Source: Phycisphaeraceae bacterium
GTDB taxonomy: Bacteria; Planctomycetota; Phycisphaerae; Phycisphaerales; Phycisphaeraceae
Length of the DNA: 6,907 nucleotides
Assembly (NCBI GenBank): GCA_016763955.1
Contig: JAESSU010000344.1
Location: forward strand, 1-6,907
Direction of reading: 5' to 3'
Position 1 is the first letter of the stretch. Every line of letters begins with the position of its first letter. Under the pieces are notes generated by a model, which did not search any database, had not been told where the DNA came from, and was given only the letters and a program-made list of their open reading frames with translations. The position numbers and the translations under genes were made by a program. Of this stretch, positions 1 to 5,726 are shown one piece after another.

Positions 1-1349
1 CGGTGACGCAGGCGGCGGCGGTGATCAAAGAGGTGCTGGCGGTGGCGATCCCCGGCAAGATTTGTATCGTCGGCGAAATCAGTAATCTCTCAAACCGAAC
101 GCACTGGTTTTTTAGTATCAAAGACCAAGGCGCAACATTACGCTGTGTCTGTTTTGCATCCAATGCTCGAAAAATAAAATTCCCCGTCCGTGATGGCATG
201 GAAGTGATTATCACCGGCAGAGTCGATTTTTTCGAAGGCCAAGGTTCACTGCAAATCTATGTCGATTCCATGCAGCAAGTAGGACAAGGGACGCTTGAAC
301 AACAACTCCAAGAGATGATTGCTCAATTGCGTGAGCTTGGTTATTTGGATGTTGAGCGCAAGAAACAAATGCCTGCCATGTGTCAGCGTATTGCGGTGGT
401 GACGAGCACAAGTGCTGCTGCGTTACAGGATGTGATTAATACAGCACATCGTCGCTGGCCCGGTTGTGAGTTATTGCATTTTGATGTGCGTGTGCAGGGC
501 AATAGTGCAGCACCGGAAATTGCGAAGGCATTAAGGATGCTCTCTGATCAGGGGGAGTCGTTAGGGATTGATGCGATCATTCTCACGCGTGGCGGCGGGT
601 CGATTGAAGACCTATGGGCATTTAATGAACGGATTGTTGCGGACGCAGTTTTTGATTGCAAAATTCCGATTGTTGCAGCCATTGGCCATGAGACGGACAC
701 CACGGTTGCGGAGTTGGTTGCGGATATGCGATGTGCAACACCAACCCAAGCAGCAATGACTTTGGTTCCCGACCGTCAAGCATTGGAACATCAAGTCACG
801 CAGATGACCGGGCGGCTAAAGATGAGCCTGCAACGTCAATCTCAATATGCAGTGCAAAGGCTTAGCGCGATCTCAAAGCATCGGATGTTCACTCGCCCAA
901 AGTCTCTGATAGAACAACCCCAGCAGCGACTAGAACATGCAAAGCATCGTATTGGTCAAGCCTTGCCCGGTCGGGTGTTGCCTGCGAAAACGCGATTGCA
1001 ACAAGTCGCAGAACGCCTGCCGCGTGTGGTTCAAAGACGGATTGAAATGGGTGAGCAGCAAATCAAATCACTGTCGCGGACGCTTAATGCGGTCGGCCCC
1101 AAGCGTGTTCTTGAACGCGGGTATAGTTACACCACCGCTGCTGATGGCAAGCTATTGCGCTCCGTTAAAGATATCCAAGAAGGGCAGGCGATTAACACTG
1201 TGTTAGCGGATGGCAAGTTTAAGAGCATCGTCGGTGATGCAGGAAATCCACCGGCAAAACCTGTTAAACGCAAGGTTACTCGCCGCAAGTCAAAATCGGA
1301 TGGATTGAAGGGGGCGGGGAATCCGGGGTTGTTTACGCAAGATTCTTGA
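1..1349 (+). CDS. xseA: Exodeoxyribonuclease VII large subunit (5'-partial)
   Basis: XseA is the catalytic subunit of exonuclease VII, which degrades single-stranded DNA to short oligonucleotides and works in the cytoplasm with several copies of XseB. Residues are counted from the GTG at base 3. An OB-fold DNA-binding domain spans about 1-92 (GEISNLS at 24-30, RCVCF at 47-51). The catalytic domain follows, with VVTSTSAAALQDV at 132-144, VQG at 164-166, TRGGGSIEDLWAFNE at 195-209, GHETDTT at 228-234 and ATPTQAA at 245-251. A helical, Gln/Arg-rich region runs to about 360 and the usual C-terminal segment starts at ERGYSY (371-376). The family normally has roughly ten more residues before this point and the frame is open to the window edge, so the GTG at base 3 is probably an internal Val and the true start lies outside. 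The tail after residue 410 is basic (KRKVTRRKSK) and ends GNPGLFTQDS. Identification is secure; the start is unknown. Confidence 0.96.
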   Translation, partial: VTQAAAVIKEVLAVAIPGKICIVGEISNLSNRTHWFFSIKDQGATLRCVCFASNARKIKFPVRDGMEVIITGRVDFFEGQGSLQIYVDSMQQVGQGTLEQQLQEMIAQLRELGYLDVERKKQMPAMCQRIAVVTSTSAAALQDVINTAHRRWPGCELLHFDVRVQGNSAAPEIAKALRMLSDQGESLGIDAIILTRGGGSIEDLWAFNERIVADAVFDCKIPIVAAIGHETDTTVAELVADMRCATPTQAAMTLVPDRQALEHQVTQMTGRLKMSLQRQSQYAVQRLSAISKHRMFTRPKSLIEQPQQRLEHAKHRIGQALPGRVLPAKTRLQQVAERLPRVVQRRIEMGEQQIKSLSRTLNAVGPKRVLERGYSYTTAADGKLLRSVKDIQEGQAINTVLADGKFKSIVGDAGNPPAKPVKRKVTRRKSKSDGLKGAGNPGLFTQDS

Positions 1350-1380
1350 CGCTCGTGTGATTTGGCAAGACAATCTTTTT
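1339..1380 (+). terminator. Possible intrinsic terminator over the xseA stop codon
   Basis: AAGATTCTTG (1339-1348) can pair with CAAGACAATCTT (1366-1377), leaving a two-base AC bulge, with a 17-base loop and a T run at 1376-1380. The stem is AT-rich and the outermost A-T pairs use part of the T run, so it would be a weak terminator. The stop codon lies at the top of the 5' arm. If real, it would separate xseA transcription from the dCMP deaminase gene. Confidence 0.35.
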
Positions 1381-1425
1381 AACTGGGCGCGGCCCTTGGA
1401 ATTTACTGGCTATTGGCAGATATAA

Positions 1426-1965
1426 ATGACTAAAACAATACCTGACACAGATACATATTATATGGGGATTGCATTGGCAGTTCGCGCCAAGGCTAACTGT
1501 ACGGGCAATCGCGTGGGCGCGGTGATTGTGAAAGGTAATCGGGTGATTTCCACGGGTTACAATGGCGTGCCAGAGGGCATGACCAATTGTCTTGATGGGG
1601 GTTGTTTGAGATGTCGAAACGAGGGGGGCCAATTCCCCAGTGGCACGGGATACGATTTATGTATCTGTGTTCATGCAGAACAAAATGCGTTGTTGTCTGC
1701 TGCTCGGTTTGGCATTGCAGTTGAAGGTGCGACGATGTACACAACGATGCAGCCTTGTTTTGGATGTGCAAAAGAATTGGTACAAGCAAAAATACTCAAG
1801 GTTGTCTTTATTCATTCATGGGCTCCAAGTGATGCGGACCCTGAGATGGATAAAAAGAAAAAAGCAGAGTACGACAAAATAACCGCAAAATTTAACATTA
1901 AAAAGTTAGACATGGTGGACCCAGACCAAGCGTGGGCGGTGACATCAAAAAGAGATCAAGGCTAA
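1426..1965 (+). CDS. dCMP deaminase family protein (DCD1/ComEB-like)
   Basis: Predicted zinc-dependent deoxycytidylate deaminase, converting dCMP to dUMP for thymidylate synthase in the cytoplasm. The 179 residues show the cytidine/deoxycytidylate deaminase signature: HAEQNAL at 83-89 (His83 zinc ligand, Glu85 proton shuttle) and PCFGC at 110-114 (Cys111 and Cys114 as zinc ligands). The substrate-loop motif TGYNG is at 43-47 and VGAVIV at 30-35. Between them is a Cys-rich insert (NCLDGGCLRC, 54-63, then CICVHAE, 79-85), which resembles the yeast DCD1 type more than the shorter Bacillus ComEB loop. The Lys-rich segment near 143-147 leads to a variable C-terminus. The ATG at 1426 is chosen because the conserved domain begins by about residue 11; the next ATG (1462) would cut into it. 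There is no Shine-Dalgarno sequence. The gene follows xseA by 76 bases. The exact substrate (dCMP or another cytosine nucleotide) is inferred from family resemblance. Confidence 0.88.
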   Translation: MTKTIPDTDTYYMGIALAVRAKANCTGNRVGAVIVKGNRVISTGYNGVPEGMTNCLDGGCLRCRNEGGQFPSGTGYDLCICVHAEQNALLSAARFGIAVEGATMYTTMQPCFGCAKELVQAKILKVVFIHSWAPSDADPEMDKKKKAEYDKITAKFNIKKLDMVDPDQAWAVTSKRDQG

Positions 1966-2030
1966 GCAGTAAGGCACGTTGTCATTAGGTAATGCGATCG
2001 TGTTTAAACGAAGTAACTGCGGCTCAAATT

Positions 2031-2040
2031 TTATACATTA
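2031..2040 (+). promoter_or_regulatory. Possible -10 element for the SGNH hydrolase gene
   Basis: The gap between the deaminase and the hydrolase (1966-2052) is AT-rich near its end. TTATACATTA contains TATACA (2032-2037), which would place transcription start only about 8-10 bases before the ATG at 2053. No good -35 hexamer stands 16-18 bases upstream; TTTAAA at 2003-2008 is too far. The assignment is weak. Confidence 0.25.
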
Positions 2041-2052
2041 GTAAAGATACAC

Positions 2053-3183
2053 ATGACTGAACAACAAAAAGATTTGGGTTTTTCGGACGAAAAATATTTG
2101 CGTGGGTTAGTGAGCGTTGGAAATCTTGGCAAGCTCAAGGTGTTTAGAGATAAGCTCAAAGCCAAGAAGCCCATTGTTTATGGGGCGATTGGTGGTTCGA
2201 TTACGCAGGGGGCTAGTGCTAAGCCGGGTCAAAGTTATGGCGATTTGTTAGCCAAGTGTCTTGAGCAACAAACGCCTACGACGTTTGTCAATGCGGGCAT
2301 TGGAGCGAGCAATAGTTTGTTTGGCACATTTCGTGCTCAAAAAGATTTGCTATCGCATATGCCCGATTTGGTGACGATTGAGTATGCGGTCAATGACACG
2401 AACAATCCTCGCGTGGCGATGGCGTATGAATCGTTAGTGCGTCAGTGTGTGATGTGCCCGAGTAAGCCGTTGGTGATTACGATTTTTACGATGCTTCGTA
2501 ATGGGGACAATGTGCAGGATGTGCATATCCCAATTGGGGACCACTACGGCCTGGCGATCCTTTCATATCGGGATGCGATTTACCCTGATATTACTGCGGG
2601 GGATTTGGTCTGGGGGGATGTCTCACCGGACGAGGTGCATCCTAATGATGCAGGCCATGCGTTTATGTTTGAGATGTTGCGTCGATACATGGACAAGACT
2701 CAAGTCGATTTACAGGACAGTGATGTCGTGGGTGAAGTGGATGTGCCTAAGACATGTTTGGACCCGCAAGTTTTGAAATATTGCGGTGGCCGGATTATTG
2801 ATGCGTCGCAGATGAAGGTGCTTTCTTGTGAGGGGTGGACGCAAGGGCCTCATAAAGCAGGCTATCTTGGTTACCAATCTCAGACACCGGGGGCGGAATT
2901 AGTCGTTGAGTTTACAGGGCGGCTAGCTTATCTGGGATATCAGAAATATGCTGGAGACTTTGGTCAAATTCAGGTGACGCTTGATGATAAGGTGCTAGGC
3001 GTGTTTGAAGGGCATTATGAAAAGCCGTTGATTCAGCAGTGGGCTGGCGGGCATACTGTTATCGACGAACTGTCCACGGAGATGGATGATACGGTGCATG
3101 TGGTGCGGTTTAAATTACTTTCGCAAACGCATTCAGCAAGTCATGGGCACATGTTTGACATTGGCTATCTACTGGTGAATTGA
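2053..3183 (+). CDS. SGNH/GDSL-family hydrolase with C-terminal beta-rich domain
   Basis: Predicted serine esterase or lipase-like hydrolase; the substrate is unknown, and related enzymes often remove acyl groups from carbohydrates. The SGNH blocks are readable: block I GGSITQG (47-53) with Ser49 as nucleophile, block II NAGIGAS (80-86) with a Gly for the oxyanion hole, block III YAVND (111-115) with Asn114, and block V DEVHPND (193-199) with Asp193 and His196 completing the triad. The hydrolase domain covers about 38-215. The C-terminal part (about 225-376) is rich in alternating hydrophobic residues (LVVEFTG, AYLGYQ, IQVTLDD) and ends HMFDIGYLLVN, as in esterases with an appended beta-sandwich. 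No signal peptide or membrane segment is visible: the N-terminus MTEQQKDLGF is polar, so the protein is probably cytoplasmic. The ATG at 2053 has only a weak purine stretch (AAAGA) before it. The family is clear, the function is not. It sits between the two exonuclease VII genes. Confidence 0.88.
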   Translation: MTEQQKDLGFSDEKYLRGLVSVGNLGKLKVFRDKLKAKKPIVYGAIGGSITQGASAKPGQSYGDLLAKCLEQQTPTTFVNAGIGASNSLFGTFRAQKDLLSHMPDLVTIEYAVNDTNNPRVAMAYESLVRQCVMCPSKPLVITIFTMLRNGDNVQDVHIPIGDHYGLAILSYRDAIYPDITAGDLVWGDVSPDEVHPNDAGHAFMFEMLRRYMDKTQVDLQDSDVVGEVDVPKTCLDPQVLKYCGGRIIDASQMKVLSCEGWTQGPHKAGYLGYQSQTPGAELVVEFTGRLAYLGYQKYAGDFGQIQVTLDDKVLGVFEGHYEKPLIQQWAGGHTVIDELSTEMDDTVHVVRFKLLSQTHSASHGHMFDIGYLLVN

Positions 3184-3224
3184 TTGGTGCATTTCGCTAG
3201 GGAGAACTGCCGGGGGGGATTGTG

Positions 3225-3240
3225 TTAAACTGTTACCGCT
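3225..3240 (+). promoter_or_regulatory. Candidate -10 element giving a near-leaderless xseB transcript
   Basis: TTAAACT (3225-3231) follows TGTG and lies nine bases before the xseB ATG at 3241. Initiation 7-9 bases downstream of a -10 would fall at or next to the start codon. No Shine-Dalgarno sequence is present at the normal distance: the purine-rich stretches GGGAGAA (3200-3206) and the G7 run (3212-3218) are too far upstream. No clear -35 was found. Plausible but unproven. Confidence 0.35.
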
Positions 3241-3501
3241 ATGAGTAAAGGTAAATTTGAACAATCCGTCAGTGAACTAGAACAGATCATCGAGCAGATC
3301 GAGTCAGGCGAAATTGGCCTGGAGGATTCGATCACGCAGTATGAGAAGGGCATGAAGCTCATCGATAAGTGTCAGACGATTCTCAATCGTGCTCAGACAC
3401 GTATTGCCCAGTTGACCGTTGATCGCAATGGTCAGTTAGCTTCTGCTTCGACATCTTCTGCCCCGGAACTTTCTGACAGTCCTACCCAAGAGAGCGAGTG
3501 A
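3241..3501 (+). CDS. xseB: Exodeoxyribonuclease VII small subunit
   Basis: XseB is the small helical subunit that binds XseA several times over to form active exonuclease VII in the cytoplasm. The 86 residues match the usual family length (about 70-90). The signature runs from FEQSVSELEQIIEQIESG (6-23) through LEDSITQYEKGMKLI (27-41) to CQTILNRAQTRIAQL (44-58), that is, the two-helix fold with the conserved LE..I..IE.GE...LE.S...YE.G pattern. After residue 62 the tail is Ser/Thr-rich and acidic (SASTSSAPELSDSPTQESE), probably disordered. The gene is about 1.9 kb downstream of its partner xseA, with a deaminase and a hydrolase between them, whereas the two are often close together or overlapping. 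Its TGA stop (3499-3501) is in the same reading frame as the next gene, three bases ahead of that gene's TTG start. Confidence 0.95.
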   Translation: MSKGKFEQSVSELEQIIEQIESGEIGLEDSITQYEKGMKLIDKCQTILNRAQTRIAQLTVDRNGQLASASTSSAPELSDSPTQESE

Positions 3502-3504
3502 GCA

Positions 3505-4794
3505 TTGAACGATTGGCCGTGGTATTTTCTGATCGCTATTTATGGCGCATGCGTGGGTAGTTTTCTGAACGTGGTGATTTATCGCTTACCTGCGGGCAAG
3601 AGTATTATCACGCCTCCAAGTTCGTGTCCGCATTGTGGGAACACGTTAAGGCTCTGGGAGAATATCCCGGTGTTGGCATGGTTTTTACTTGGCGGCAAAT
3701 GTGCTCGTTGTAAGGCACCGATTAGTTTTCAGTATCCAGCGATTGAATTTCTTACTGCCATGTTATTTTTAGCAGTGCCTCTGGTTTACTTCCATACGGA
3801 TATGCAGGAGGGGTTTTTAAGAGCGGGGTTAATGGGCAGTTGGCCGATCTTGATTGTGCATTTGATGCTCATTGCATCGTTGATCGCTGCGACGATGATT
3901 GATATTAAACATTACATCATCCCGTTGGGTATTCCTTATGTCGTGATAGTGCTGGCATTGATTGTTTATCCGGTGGCGGTGCATTTGGATTCGCAGTTTT
4001 TCCATGTGGTGGCGTACACCGGCGTAGGCGGCGTGCGGATTGCACTGGGGGGTTTGATTGGCTTGATTCTTGCCAATGTGATGTTGCGGTTAGGCTGGCT
4101 GCCGTACAGTTTTGCCGATGAGGAGCAATGGGTCGAGGCGATCCAAAAGCAGCAGGCTCAAGAACAGCTTCAGGCTCAGCAAACCGAGTTAGAGACAGCC
4201 GGTGCAGCCTCAGAAAATTCTGATAATGTGACCGATGCTGCTGGGGCAATCTCCGGGACAACCTCCGGGGGCGAGACTGCCGGGGCTTCCGGTGGTTCCG
4301 GGGGGGATGATGGTCATCACCGTACGCCTATTGATATGTATTTGTTGTATCCGCACACACGTCGTGAGATGGGCAAGGAGTCTTTGTTTTTACTTGTGCC
4401 ATTGATTGGGATGATTTTGGGTTACTTCTTTTTGCCTTTGGGTGAATCTGTTGAAGGCATGCTTTGGCTGCGTGCGTTAGCAGGTGTGATTTTGGGTTAC
4501 ATCAGCGGTGGTGCGGTGATTTGGCTCACCCGGATTCTAGGTTCCTATGCATTTGGTAAAGAGGCGATGGGATTAGGTGATGTTCATTTACTTGCAGCTA
4601 TTGGTGCGGTACTGGGCCCGATTGATCCACTTTATGTCTTTTTCCTAGCTCCCTTTTTTGGTCTTCTAGCAGCTTTTATTAGTTTTGGCGTTGCTCGGAT
4701 TTACAGTGGGCAGGCTCGGGTGATTCCTTACGGTCCGTATTTGGCGGGTGCGACTGTTTGCGTCATGTTCTTGCATCGCATTTTGCCTACTTAG
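3505..4794 (+). CDS. Type IV prepilin peptidase / N-methyltransferase with long cytosolic insert
   Basis: Inner-membrane aspartic protease (PilD/GspO, peptidase A24 family) that cleaves leader peptides of type IV pilins or type II secretion pseudopilins and N-methylates the new end. The N-terminal domain has GSFLNVVIYRLP (18-29) and two zinc-binding pairs, CPHC (41-44) and CARC (66-69). The catalytic aspartates are Asp133 in MIDIKHYIIP (131-140) and Asp359 in GKEAMGLGDVHLLAAIGAVLG (351-371). Hydrophobic membrane segments surround both. At 429 residues it is far longer than the usual 250-300: residues about 203-277 form a Gln/Glu then Gly/Ser/Ala-rich, probably disordered loop, and further hydrophobic segments at about 293-310 and 319-341 precede the second aspartate. 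The start must lie after the in-frame xseB TGA at 3499-3501; the TTG at 3505 is the first candidate, with only weak purine-rich sequence ahead, so coupling to xseB translation is likely. No pilin gene is in the window. Confidence 0.93.
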   Translation: MNDWPWYFLIAIYGACVGSFLNVVIYRLPAGKSIITPPSSCPHCGNTLRLWENIPVLAWFLLGGKCARCKAPISFQYPAIEFLTAMLFLAVPLVYFHTDMQEGFLRAGLMGSWPILIVHLMLIASLIAATMIDIKHYIIPLGIPYVVIVLALIVYPVAVHLDSQFFHVVAYTGVGGVRIALGGLIGLILANVMLRLGWLPYSFADEEQWVEAIQKQQAQEQLQAQQTELETAGAASENSDNVTDAAGAISGTTSGGETAGASGGSGGDDGHHRTPIDMYLLYPHTRREMGKESLFLLVPLIGMILGYFFLPLGESVEGMLWLRALAGVILGYISGGAVIWLTRILGSYAFGKEAMGLGDVHLLAAIGAVLGPIDPLYVFFLAPFFGLLAAFISFGVARIYSGQARVIPYGPYLAGATVCVMFLHRILPT

Positions 4795-4848
4795 GGGTTG
4801 ATTGACTCGCAAAATCTAAGCATTTGCTCTGCCTTACGTCAACATTTC

Positions 4849-4857
4849 TGTTATTCT
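4849..4857 (+). promoter_or_regulatory. Candidate extended -10 promoter for the OmpA-like lipoprotein gene
   Basis: TGTTATTCT fits the extended -10 pattern TG-n-TATTCT, within the 136-base gap after the prepilin peptidase gene. No strong -35 is seen at 16-18 bases; TTGACT (4802-4807) lies too far upstream. Transcription would start near 4864, leaving a leader of about 67 bases that can fold a modest hairpin (CAGC 4865-4868 with GCTG 4892-4895, and ATAGAC 4875-4880 with GTCTGT 4886-4891, one G-T pair). The gap and good ribosome site suggest this gene has its own promoter. Confidence 0.4.
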
Positions 4858-4918
4858 GATAAAACAGCGTGGCGATAGACAGGAAGTCTGTGCTGCTGAA
4901 AATTAGCTCAAAGTTATT

Positions 4919-4925
4919 GAGGAGA
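4919..4925 (+). promoter_or_regulatory. Shine-Dalgarno site of the OmpA-like gene
   Basis: GAGGAGA ends five bases before the ATG at 4931 and is a textbook ribosome binding site. It is the only strong one in this window; the other starts have weak or no complementarity to the 16S rRNA tail. It fixes the start of the lipoprotein and suggests comparatively strong translation of this gene. Confidence 0.8.
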
Positions 4926-4930
4926 AAAAC

Positions 4931-5611
4931 ATGCAGGGAATCCGTGGATTATTAGCAGTCGTGGCATTGGCTTGTGTCGTCGTACCGATGACCGGTTGTA
5001 ATAAGCGATTGATCAATGAACGCAATGCACTTTATGCCCAGAACACTGAGCTTCAGGATGAACTTAATCGCTGCCGTGCCGCGATGGATTCGTCAGAGGG
5101 AGGCCGTTCGAGTCTCATGAGTCAGATCAGTTCACTGCAAAATCAACTTTCAGTTGAACGCTCTAGGCCGCCTGTTGTTCGACGTGTTCCTGTTGCAGTT
5201 CCAACGCCAGTTGCCAACGGCTTTGCCAGCATCGCTGGTGTGGAAACTGAGATCGGCAACGGCACGATCACTGTTCGCGTTCCCGGTGACGTGCTCTTTC
5301 CCTCGGGTAAAACTTCCTTACGCTCAGCAGCACAAGGGACTCTTGACAAAATCGCAAGCGTGATTCGCCGTGACTATGCAAGCAAGACCATCCGGGTTGA
5401 AGGTTACACCGACACTGATCCCATCCGCAAAAGTAAATGGCAAGATAACCTAGACCTGTCACTGGCCCGCGCAGCAGCTGTGCATCGTTATCTCCAGAAA
5501 AAGGGCGTCGCCGCTAAGAAGCTTGAAGCGGTCGGTATGGGACAATGGCATTCACGTTCGAGCAAGGCTAAGAGCCGCCGCGTGGAAATCATTGTTGTTT
5601 TAAATGACTGA
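4931..5611 (+). CDS. OmpA-family peptidoglycan-associated lipoprotein with coiled-coil N-terminus
   Basis: Predicted envelope lipoprotein that anchors the membrane to peptidoglycan, in the broad Pal/OmpA/MotB C-terminal family. A short basic n-region and hydrophobic core (residues 5-19) lead to the lipobox MTGC, so Cys23 should be lipidated after signal peptidase II cleavage. Residues about 28-75 are charged and Leu/Asn/Gln-rich with heptad-like spacing (RNALYAQNTELQDELNR), probably a coiled coil. A Pro/Val-rich linker (79-95) follows. The OmpA domain covers about 103-226: VLFPSGKTSL (121-130), IRVEGYTDTDPI (154-165), LDLSLARAAAV (174-184), KGV, VGMGQ, and SRRVEIIV near the end. Asp161 and Arg180 stand where OmpA-like domains bind the diaminopimelate of peptidoglycan. 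The start is fixed by the strong ribosome site and the signal peptide. It has no clear partner nearby (no tolB or motA), so the exact role is open. The domain assignment is firm. Confidence 0.92.
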   Translation: MQGIRGLLAVVALACVVVPMTGCNKRLINERNALYAQNTELQDELNRCRAAMDSSEGGRSSLMSQISSLQNQLSVERSRPPVVRRVPVAVPTPVANGFASIAGVETEIGNGTITVRVPGDVLFPSGKTSLRSAAQGTLDKIASVIRRDYASKTIRVEGYTDTDPIRKSKWQDNLDLSLARAAAVHRYLQKKGVAAKKLEAVGMGQWHSRSSKAKSRRVEIIVVLND

Positions 5612-5621
5612 CTGAGAAAGG

Positions 5622-5725
5622 GATTAGTGATTAGTGATTAGCGTTTAGGAATAGGGTACTTAAACCTGCGGGTTTTCGATTGCCTGACTCCTAATCACCA
5701 ATCACTAATCACTAATCACTAAACC
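5622..5725. repeat. Heptamer-built inverted repeat between the OmpA-like gene and hisH
   Basis: The left arm (5622-5650) is about three copies of GATTAGT followed by GCGTTTAGGA. The right arm (5689-5725) is TCCT followed by four copies of AATCAC(C/T) (5693-5720) and AAACC. The arms contain an 18-base perfect inverted match, TTAGTGATTAGTGATTAG (5624-5641) with its complement at 5705-5722, plus a second 6-base match, TTAGGA (5645-5650) with TCCTAA (5689-5694). The 38-base centre holds a small hairpin, AAACC (5662-5666) with GGTTT (5671-5675). As RNA the element would form a long stem ending four bases before the hisH ATG. It lacks the T tract of a standard terminator. It could be a dispersed intergenic repeat, a transcript-end structure, or a regulatory leader; the sequence alone does not decide. 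Confidence 0.85.
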
Positions 5726-5726
5726 A

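Noticed and set aside
1396..1426. TTGGAA and TATAAA as a promoter for the deaminase
   Set aside because: The TATAAA overlaps the ATG at 1426, so transcription would begin inside the gene and drop conserved residues; the spacing of 19 is also poor.
1333..1632. 99-codon minus-strand open frame over the xseA-deaminase junction
   Set aside because: It covers the conserved start of the deaminase on the other strand, has no family resemblance and no ribosome site.
2002..2009. GTTTAAAC palindrome as an operator
   Set aside because: Eight bases of AT-rich palindrome are expected by chance, and no second copy is nearby.
3917..4261. 114-codon minus-strand open frame inside the prepilin peptidase gene
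   Set aside because: It lies wholly opposite a well-supported gene, has a composition typical of an antisense shadow (Arg/Pro/Ser/His-rich) and shows no recognisable domain.
4802..4830. TTGACT as a -35 box for the OmpA-like gene
   Set aside because: No -10 hexamer is found 16-18 bases downstream; the extended -10 at 4849-4857 is too far away to pair with it.
5622..5725. CRISPR array or insertion-sequence ends
   Set aside because: The repeat unit is only seven bases with no spacers, the arms enclose just 38 bases with no transposase, and no flanking target duplication is evident.
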